Of a stretch of DNA of 27,592 bases, positions 20,602 through 25,849 are shown in pieces (within the stretch, counting starts at the first letter, position 1; the number at the start of each line of letters is the position of its first letter). A program made the position numbers and the translations under genes. This DNA comes from PALSA-505 sp036496025. Its GTDB lineage: Bacteria; Actinomycetota; Actinomycetes; Streptosporangiales; Streptosporangiaceae. The stretch covers positions 1-27,592 of the forward strand of contig DASXLW010000197.1 of the NCBI GenBank assembly GCA_036496025.1, in the 5' to 3' direction. The notes under the pieces were generated by a model. That model did not search any database. It was not told the origin of the DNA and was given only the letters and a program-made list of their open reading frames with translations.

Positions 20602-21993
20602 TTCGATGGCACGTTCGCCGACGCAGCCGAAACCGAGCACGAGCTGAGGCGGAGCCACCGCGCCCGACGCGCGGTACATGCTCATCCCGTACAGGCCGAC
20701 CGAGCGCTGCCGCGCGGCACTGACGACGGCCAGCTCGCCGGCCGACGGGGGCAGGTGCGCGACGGCATGGAAGCCCGCGGCCAGGCCGGTCAGCCTCACC
20801 TGCGGCGCGTGCCGGGCCAGCGCCTCGATCAGTACGCCGCGGCGCCCCCCGTAGACCGCGCGCATCCGGCGCAGGTGCCGGTCATAACGTCCGGACTCGA
20901 GCAGCGCCGCGACCGCGAGCTGGTCCACGCCGGACGTGCCGCGGTCGCTGATGTGCTTCTCGGCCGCTACGCCGGTGACCAGGCTCGGCGGGACAACCAC
21001 CCAGCCGAGCCGGATCGCCGGCGCCAGCGACTTGCTCACGGTGCCGACGGCGAACACGCGATCGGGGGCCAGTCCCTGCAGCAGCCCGACCGGCTCCCGG
21101 TCGTAGCGGAATTCGGAGTCGTAGTCGTCTTCGATGACGAAGGCGTCGTGGCGGCCGGCCCAGGCCACCAGCTCGTGGCGGCGCTGCGCGGCCAGCACCA
21201 CGCCGGTGGGTGACTGGTGCGCCGGAGTGACGACGACGGCGCGGGCCCCGGTCGCTTCCAGCGCGGCGACGTCAAGACCCTGCTCGTCGACGGGCACGGA
21301 CACCACCTCGACACCCGCCGCCAGCACCGTCTGCATCGACTCGCTGGTCTCGACGGCTCCGTAGCCGGGGTCCTCGAAGGCGACCCGCCGGACACCGCGC
21401 CGGGCCAGCGCGCGGACCACGACGCCCAGACCCTGGGCGAACCCGGTGCAGATGACCACGCGCTCCTGGTCGGCGGCCGCCGCTCGGACCCGCCGCAGAT
21501 AGGCCGCGAGCACCTCGCGCAGGAGCGGGCTGCCGCGCCGGTCGATATAGCCGAGATCCGGCGCGGCCACCCGGCTGCACGCCTCGCGGGTAGCCCACAC
21601 CCAGTCGCCGCGGGGGAAGCTCGACAAGTCCGGCACACCGGACCGGAAGTCCGCGATCAGCCGGGGCGGCCGTGGCGGCTGCGGCGTGGCCGCCGGCGCC
21701 GGCGCCGGCGACAGCGGGACAGCGCCCGGCGCGACCCGGGTGGCCGACCCGACCTGGCTGGCCAGGTAACCCTCGGCCAGCAGCTGGCCGTAGCACTCTT
21801 GCACCAGGCCGCGGGAGATGCTGAGCTCGCGCGCGAGTTCCCGGGATGACGGCACCCGCTCCCCCACGTGCAGACGGCCCGACCTGATCGCTTCACGCAG
21901 CCCCGTTTCCAGCTGGGACCGGAGCGGCTGGCCGCTGTCGCGGTCAAGCCGCAGCAGCAGCCCCGGTCCCAAACCGGACCATTGAATCGCCAT
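20566..21993 (-). CDS. MocR-family (GntR/aminotransferase) PLP-dependent transcriptional regulator
   Basis: A 475-residue two-domain regulator. The N-terminal GntR winged helix (about 12-85) contains LRSQLETGLREAIRSGRLHVGERVPSSRELARELSISRGLV. A Pro/Ala-rich linker (90-110) joins it to a fold-type I aminotransferase domain (about 112-475), with the cofactor-binding DPGYGA (208-213), the Asp289/Asp290 region of IEDDYDSEFRY, and the Schiff-base Lys321 in GTVSKSLAPAIRLGW. MocR proteins sense PLP or amino compounds and usually control a divergent neighbour. Here that is an MFS transporter 48 bp away. The frame stays open far upstream of 21993, but that extension is antisense to the transporter; ATG 21993 gives the normal N-terminus MAIQWSGLGPGLLLRLDRDSG. 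The 3' end overlaps the convergent MFS_3 gene by 36 bp. Confidence 0.94.
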   Translation of the reverse strand: MAIQWSGLGPGLLLRLDRDSGQPLRSQLETGLREAIRSGRLHVGERVPSSRELARELSISRGLVQECYGQLLAEGYLASQVGSATRVAPGAVPLSPAPAPAATPQPPRPPRLIADFRSGVPDLSSFPRGDWVWATREACSRVAAPDLGYIDRRGSPLLREVLAAYLRRVRAAAADQERVVICTGFAQGLGVVVRALARRGVRRVAFEDPGYGAVETSESMQTVLAAGVEVVSVPVDEQGLDVAALEATGARAVVVTPAHQSPTGVVLAAQRRHELVAWAGRHDAFVIEDDYDSEFRYDREPVGLLQGLAPDRVFAVGTVSKSLAPAIRLGWVVVPPSLVTGVAAEKHISDRGTSGVDQLAVAALLESGRYDRHLRRMRAVYGGRRGVLIEALARHAPQVRLTGLAAGFHAVAHLPPSAGELAVVSAARQRSVGLYGMSMYRASGAVAPPQLVLGFGCVGERAIESGIRAVADLLR

Positions 21994-21997
21994 GAAA

Positions 21998-22024
21998 TTG
22001 GAACTTATCAAGACCCACTTGGAA
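21998..22024. promoter_or_regulatory. Putative MocR operator: two TTGGAA direct repeats 21 bp apart
   Basis: TTGGAA occurs at 21998-22003 and again at 22019-22024, exactly two helical turns apart, inside the 48-bp gap between the MocR and MFS start codons. Direct repeats on one DNA face are the common operator form for MocR/PdxR-type regulators. On the minus strand the stretch reads AAGTGGGTCTTGA, loosely like published PdxR sites. Confidence 0.5.
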
Positions 22025-22028
22025 ACCC

Positions 22029-22034
22029 TAGCGT
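22029..22034 (+). promoter_or_regulatory. Candidate -10 element of the divergent MFS gene
   Basis: TAGCGT ends 7 nt before the ATG at 22042. The second TTGGAA repeat lies 4 bp upstream of it, so a bound MocR would contact or block the promoter. Confidence 0.35.
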
Positions 22035-22041
22035 CGTGCCC

Positions 22042-23250
22042 ATGAGCACTCTGACGCACGCAGCGCCCACCGCCCGGCAAGACGCCCCGAGGGCGCGGAT
22101 CCTCTCCGGCCGGCTGGTCCTGGTCTTCGGCTGCTCGCTGGGCACGCTGACCAGCTTCTACCTGATGCTGTCGGTCACGCCGCTGTTCGCCACAGCAGCC
22201 GGCGCCGGCAGCGCGGGGGCCGGGCTCGTGACGGGCGTGCTGATGCTGTCCGGCGTGGCGGCCGAGTTCGCCGCGCCCAGCCTGATGAACCGGTTCGGCA
22301 ACGCGCCGGTGCTGGCTGTCGGGCTGGCATTGCTGGGAACGCCGACGTTGCTGCTGCTGGTTTCCGATCAGGTCGCCACGATCGTCGCGGTCAGCCTGGT
22401 CCGCGGCCTGGGCTTCGGCCTGCTCGTCGTGGTCACCGGCGCGCTGGTGGTCTCGCTGGCGCCGCGGGAGCGGCGGGGCGAGGCGGTCGGCCTGTCCGGC
22501 GTGGTGAGCTGCGTGCCCGGCGTGGTGGCCCTGCCGTCCGGGGTGTGGCTCGCCGGGCACGCCGGCTTCGCGCTGGTGATCGCGGTCGCCGGCCTCTCGG
22601 CGCTGGCCCCGCTGGCCGCCGTGCCCTGGCTGACCGGCGTCGCCGATCACCGCCAGGCCGCCGCGGGCCACGGCGCCGAGCCGCCGATCGGGCTGAAGGC
22701 CGGCCTGCGGCGCGGCGAGCAGCTGCGTCCCGCCCTCGCCTTCGCCGCTACCACCGTGTCCGCCGGGGTCGTGGTCGCGTTCGTCCCGCTGGCCGCCGGG
22801 GTATCGGGCAACATCGCCGCGGTCGGCCTGTTCGTGCAGGCGATCACCGCGACGATCGCCCGCTGGTGGGCCGGCAAGCAGGGCGACCGGCACGGACACG
22901 GCCGGCTGCTCATTCCCGGGCTGGTCATCGCGGCCGGCGGGATGGCCGGCCTGGTCTGGGCGACGAACCTGGTCACGCTGACGGTGGCGATGGCCGCGTT
23001 CGGGACGGGCTTCGGGGTCTGCCAGACATCCACGCTCACGCAGATGATGGACCGGGTGCCGCCGTCCGGGTACGGCATGGTCAGCGCGCTGTGGAACATG
23101 GCCTACGACCTGGGCTACGGGATCGGCCCGGCCGCGTTCGGCCTGTTCGTCGCCCGCACCGGCTACCCGGCCGCCTTCGCCATCACCGCCGTGGTGATCC
23201 TCGTAGCGCTGGGCCCGGCCTGGCGCGACCGGACCACCCGCCCACGGTGA
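22042..23250 (+). CDS. MFS transporter, probable MocR-controlled
   Basis: A 402-residue 12-helix major facilitator. The first helix is LVLVFGCSLGTLTSFYLMLSVTPLF (about 26-50); the loop after helix 2 reads EFAAPSLMNRFGNAPVLAVG. Later there are APRERRGEAVGLSGVVSCVPGVVALPSG (motif-C-like antiporter helix 5) and GFGVCQTSTLTQMMDRVPPSGYGMVSALWNMAYDLGYGIGP. This pattern suits a drug- or metabolite-efflux permease. It is divergent from the MocR regulator, which probably controls it. ATG 22042 is preferred; GTG 22036 is in frame two codons upstream. There is no Shine-Dalgarno but a -10-like hexamer 7 nt upstream, so translation is probably leaderless. A strong terminator follows the stop. Confidence 0.92.
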   Translation: MSTLTHAAPTARQDAPRARILSGRLVLVFGCSLGTLTSFYLMLSVTPLFATAAGAGSAGAGLVTGVLMLSGVAAEFAAPSLMNRFGNAPVLAVGLALLGTPTLLLLVSDQVATIVAVSLVRGLGFGLLVVVTGALVVSLAPRERRGEAVGLSGVVSCVPGVVALPSGVWLAGHAGFALVIAVAGLSALAPLAAVPWLTGVADHRQAAAGHGAEPPIGLKAGLRRGEQLRPALAFAATTVSAGVVVAFVPLAAGVSGNIAAVGLFVQAITATIARWWAGKQGDRHGHGRLLIPGLVIAAGGMAGLVWATNLVTLTVAMAAFGTGFGVCQTSTLTQMMDRVPPSGYGMVSALWNMAYDLGYGIGPAAFGLFVARTGYPAAFAITAVVILVALGPAWRDRTTRPR

Positions 23251-23264
23251 TGAAGCCGGGCGCC

Positions 23265-23296
23265 GCGCCGACTTCCAGGTTTCTGGAAGTCGGCGC
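23265..23296 (+). terminator. Strong hairpin terminator after the MFS gene
   Basis: GCGCCGACTTCCAG (23265-23278) and CTGGAAGTCGGCGC (23283-23296) form a perfect 14-bp stem with a GTTT loop, starting 15 bp after the MFS stop. There is no U-tract. Stem and loop are unusually regular compared with the other hairpins here. Confidence 0.7.
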
Positions 23297-23363
23297 AGCA
23301 GGGCCTGGTCACTACCGCGGTGGTTGCACAATGGAGCCGCGGGTGCGGGCGGGAGCGGTTAAG

Positions 23364-23383
23364 TCTGCCCGCGCGCGGGCAGA
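23364..23383 (+). promoter_or_regulatory. Perfect 20-bp palindrome upstream of the LytR-CpsA-Psr gene
   Basis: TCTGCCCGCG followed directly by CGCGGGCAGA, with no spacer, is fully self-complementary. It lies 54 bp before the ATG at 23437. TTAAGT (23359-23364), touching its left edge, could be a -10 hexamer, so the palindrome may be an operator over the transcription start. Confidence 0.45.
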
Positions 23384-23436
23384 GGTCGCTGCACCTGGTC
23401 CGCTGCGAGAGTGATCACCTGGCGGAAGGAAACCGC

Positions 23437-24657
23437 ATGAGCGAGTGGCCGGATGGCTGGTACCGCGACAGCCCGCCGCGCGCGGCGGCGGGCGGCGACG
23501 CGCCCGCGGCTGGACCGTCCGATCCCACCGTGCGGCTGTCGTCCGGCGGCAGCCGGACCGGGACGGGGCAGCCGGGCACCGGCTACGAGGACGGCTATGA
23601 GAACGGCCCGGTTCCGCCGAGCCATTGGCCGCAGCAGCCTCCGGCCCAGACCGGCCGGCCGGCCGACGGGTCCGGCCGCAGCGGCTGGCGCAGGCCGGGC
23701 CGGTGGATCAAGGTCATCGCCGCCCTCGTCGTGCTCATCCTGGTCGTGGGGGTCGGCCTGTACTTCTACCTGGACTCCAAGCTGCACCGGGAGAACGTGC
23801 TCGTCGACTACTCGGGCCGCCCGGCCGCCTCGGCCGGGTCCAACTGGCTCATCACCGGCTCGGACAGCCGGCAGGGACTGACCCGGGCCCAGGAGCGCCA
23901 GTACTCGACCGGCCGCGACATCAGCGGCCATCGGTCGGACACGGTCATGCTGCTGCACGTCCCGTCCAACGGAACACGCGCCGTGCTGGTCAGCCTGCCC
24001 CGCGACTCCTACGTGCCGATCCCGGGCCACGGCTACAACAAGCTCAACGCCGCGTACTCGTTCGGCGGGCCCAAGCTGATGGCTGAGACCGTGCAGAATC
24101 TCACCGGCCTGCGCATCAACCACTTCATGGAGATTGGCTTTGGCGGCTTCGTCAACGTGGTCAACTCGGTCGGCGGGGTGAACATGTGCCTGCCCCGACC
24201 GCTCAAGGACCGGGCCTCGGGGCTGAACCTCAAGGCGGGCTGCCAGACGCTCAACGGCGGCGAGGCACTCAGCTACGTGCGCGACCGGCACGACTTCGCC
24301 AACCAGGACCTGCAGCGGGTCCAGGACCAGCGGCTGTTCCTCAAGTCGCTGCTGAGCAAGCTCACCAGCACGGGAACCATCGTCAACCCGTTCCAGTCGG
24401 TCCCTGCGGCGTTCGGCACGGCCGGCGCCATCACGGTCGACTCGGGCACGCACCTGTACCAGCTCATCCAGGTGGCGTTCGCGCTGCGGAATCCGCAGAC
24501 CACGACCGTGCCGGTCGCCAACGCGAACTACCCCACGTCCAATGCCGGAGACGCCGTGCAACTGAACACCGCGCAGGCCCACCAGCTCTTCCGGGATCTC
24601 GCCGCCGACCGCAGGGTGCCCAGGCAACTGCTCAGCGGGTCCAAGCTCGGGACGTAG
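23437..24657 (+). CDS. LytR-CpsA-Psr (LCP) family cell-wall ligase
   Basis: A 406-residue type II membrane protein. Residues 1-88 are a Gly/Pro/Arg-rich cytoplasmic segment, 91-112 one transmembrane helix, and about 130-345 the extracellular LCP domain (PF03816). Active-site residues are visible: GSDSR (141-145), GHRSDTVMLLHV with Arg166/Asp168, SLPRDSYV with Arg189/Asp190, KLNAAYSFGG, and the late Arg pair in YVRDRHDFANQDLQRVQDQR. LCP enzymes attach undecaprenyl-phosphate-linked glycopolymers (teichoic acid, arabinogalactan or capsule types) to peptidoglycan. The frame is open further upstream, but GGCGGAAGGAAA (about 23421-23432) sets ATG 23437 as the start. It is followed 100 bp later by an HTH-only LuxR gene. 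The region after 345 may be an LytR_C-like tail but is short. Confidence 0.94.
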   Translation: MSEWPDGWYRDSPPRAAAGGDAPAAGPSDPTVRLSSGGSRTGTGQPGTGYEDGYENGPVPPSHWPQQPPAQTGRPADGSGRSGWRRPGRWIKVIAALVVLILVVGVGLYFYLDSKLHRENVLVDYSGRPAASAGSNWLITGSDSRQGLTRAQERQYSTGRDISGHRSDTVMLLHVPSNGTRAVLVSLPRDSYVPIPGHGYNKLNAAYSFGGPKLMAETVQNLTGLRINHFMEIGFGGFVNVVNSVGGVNMCLPRPLKDRASGLNLKAGCQTLNGGEALSYVRDRHDFANQDLQRVQDQRLFLKSLLSKLTSTGTIVNPFQSVPAAFGTAGAITVDSGTHLYQLIQVAFALRNPQTTTVPVANANYPTSNAGDAVQLNTAQAHQLFRDLAADRRVPRQLLSGSKLGT

Positions 24658-24685
24658 GCCGCGGGTGGTCGGCTCTTGCTGCTCA

Positions 24686-24714
24686 TAGGTTAATCCGGGC
24701 TTATTCGGTATCAT
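24686..24714 (+). promoter_or_regulatory. Candidate promoter of the HTH-only LuxR gene
   Basis: TATCAT (24709-24714) is a good -10 hexamer in a locally AT-rich stretch, with TAGGTT 17 bp upstream as a poor -35. Its overlap with the in-frame ATG at 24713 argues that translation starts at 24758 instead, after GGAGG. Confidence 0.4.
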
Positions 24715-24757
24715 GCGTATCGTCACAATCCGTTACGGGGCGCGACCCGGAGGTCGT

Positions 24758-24991
24758 ATGAGCACCGATAGCATCCCCGGCACCTCTGCTCCCAGCCTCT
24801 CCGCCCGCGAGACGGAAATCATGACGCTCATCGCCGCGGGACATTCCAACGGCGAGATCGCGGCCAAGCTGACCGTCGCGGAGAAAACGGTGAAGAACCA
24901 CGTCAACCGGATCTACGCCAAGCTTGGCATCGGCTCCCGACCAGCCGCGATCGCGTACTGGCAGGGCACCCACGACGGCGCGGCGGGCTGA
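24758..24991 (+). CDS. HTH-only LuxR/GerE-type small DNA-binding protein
   Basis: A 77-residue protein that is essentially just a LuxR-type helix-turn-helix: LSARETEIMTLIAAGHSNGEIAAKL followed by the recognition helix region VAEKTVKNHVNRIYAKLG. The N-terminus is 17 residues of Ser/Thr/Pro-rich sequence, and there is no receiver or ligand domain. The size resembles GerE or WhiB-independent sporulation-type regulators, but I cannot assign orthology. GGAGG (24749-24753) lies 4 nt before ATG 24758. The in-frame ATG at 24713 overlaps a -10-like hexamer and is less likely. It is probably monocistronic: its own promoter lies upstream and a strong hairpin follows. Regulation must come from its expression level or a protein partner, as no sensory domain is present. 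Confidence 0.87.
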   Translation: MSTDSIPGTSAPSLSARETEIMTLIAAGHSNGEIAAKLTVAEKTVKNHVNRIYAKLGIGSRPAAIAYWQGTHDGAAG

Positions 24992-24996
24992 CGCCC

Positions 24997-25021
24997 GGGC
25001 CGGCTGCTGACCAGCCGGCCC
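24997..25021 (+). terminator. Hairpin terminator after the HTH-only LuxR gene
   Basis: GGGCCGGCTG (24997-25006) and CAGCCGGCCC (25012-25021) form a perfect 10-bp stem with a 5-nt loop, 6 bp after the stop. No U-tract. Confidence 0.65.
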
Positions 25022-25062
25022 GACTGCCCGACCCGGGTCCGGAGCGCGGCGGGTGACGATTC

Positions 25063-25089
25063 CTCAGCACGCGTTCAGGAAACATCCAG
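25063..25089 (+). promoter_or_regulatory. Three CAG-centred direct repeats at 11-bp spacing
   Basis: CTCAG (25063), TTCAG (25074) and TCCAG (25085) recur exactly every 11 bp, the spacing at which OmpR/PhoB-family regulators bind in tandem. The third copy ends 10 bp before a candidate -10 element, so the downstream response regulator may control its own operon. Confidence 0.5.
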
Positions 25090-25098
25090 CCTGGTGGG

Positions 25099-25104
25099 TA
25101 ACCT
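25099..25104 (+). promoter_or_regulatory. Candidate -10 element of the OmpR-type two-component operon
   Basis: TAACCT ends 8 nt before the ATG at 25113, and no ribosome site lies between them. The -35 position would fall within the middle CAG repeat. Confidence 0.4.
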
Positions 25105-25112
25105 TGTCGACT

Positions 25113-25835
25113 ATGAGCACAGCGGCGAGCGACGCGAGGCGTCAGCCGGATGCCCGGCTGCTGGTCGTCGAGGACGAACCGAACATCCTCGAGCTGCTGT
25201 CCGCGAGCCTGCGCTACGCGGGATTCGACGTGGTCACCGCGGCCGCGGGCGGGGAGGCCGTGCAGGCCGCGCAGCGGCATCGCCCCGACCTCATCGTGCT
25301 CGACGTGATGCTCCCCGACATGGACGGGTTCGACGTGGTCCGGCGGCTGCGCGGCGGCGGGGCGCGGATCCCGGTGGTCTTCCTGACCGCGCGGGATGCC
25401 ACCGAGGACAAGATCCGCGGGCTCACGCTCGGCGGCGACGACTACGTCACCAAGCCGTTCAGCCTGGAAGAGGTCATCGCGCGGATCAGGGCCGTGCTGC
25501 GCCGCACCCGCGGCGACGGCACCGAGCCCACGCCACGGCTGAAGTTCGCCGACCTCGAACTCGACGAGGACAGCCACGAGGTGTGGCGGAACGGTGCCCA
25601 GATCCAGCTCTCCCCCACCGAGTTCAAGCTGCTCAGGTACTTCATGAGCAACGCCAACCGGGTGCTGTCGAAGATGCAGATCCTCGACCATGTGTGGGAC
25701 TACGACTTCCGCGGCGACACCGGCATCGTCGAGTCTTATGTGTCCGTACTCCGCCGCAAGGTCGACAAGACCGAGCCGCATCTGCTGCACACGCTGCGCG
25801 GTGTCGGCTACGTGCTCAGGCTTCCGCACTCCTAG
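25113..25835 (+). CDS. OmpR/PhoB-type response regulator
   Basis: A 240-residue regulator. The receiver domain (about 14-128) has the acidic pocket Glu20/Asp21 (VVEDEPNI), phospho-acceptor Asp64 (LIVLDVMLPDMDGFD), Thr92 (VVFLTARD) and Lys114 (DDYVTKPF). The C-terminal winged helix (about 143-237) has LKFADLELDEDSHEVWRNG, LSPTEFKLLRYFMSN and VESYVSVLRRKVD, ending GVGYVLR. The sequence is closest to the TrcR/TcrA-like actinobacterial subgroup, judged by eye. The frame extends upstream to an ATG at 25053, but that would cover the direct repeats and the -10 element; ATG 25113 gives the standard length. The partner kinase starts 14 bp after its stop. Autoregulation through the 11-bp repeats is likely. 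Confidence 0.94.
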   Translation: MSTAASDARRQPDARLLVVEDEPNILELLSASLRYAGFDVVTAAAGGEAVQAAQRHRPDLIVLDVMLPDMDGFDVVRRLRGGGARIPVVFLTARDATEDKIRGLTLGGDDYVTKPFSLEEVIARIRAVLRRTRGDGTEPTPRLKFADLELDEDSHEVWRNGAQIQLSPTEFKLLRYFMSNANRVLSKMQILDHVWDYDFRGDTGIVESYVSVLRRKVDKTEPHLLHTLRGVGYVLRLPHS

Positions 25836-25849
25836 GCGTACTGATCTCC

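Noticed and set aside
21994..23331. N-terminal extension of the MocR frame on the minus strand
   Set aside because: It is antisense to the MFS transporter and Arg/Gln/Gly-rich. MocR homology begins exactly at ATG 21993.
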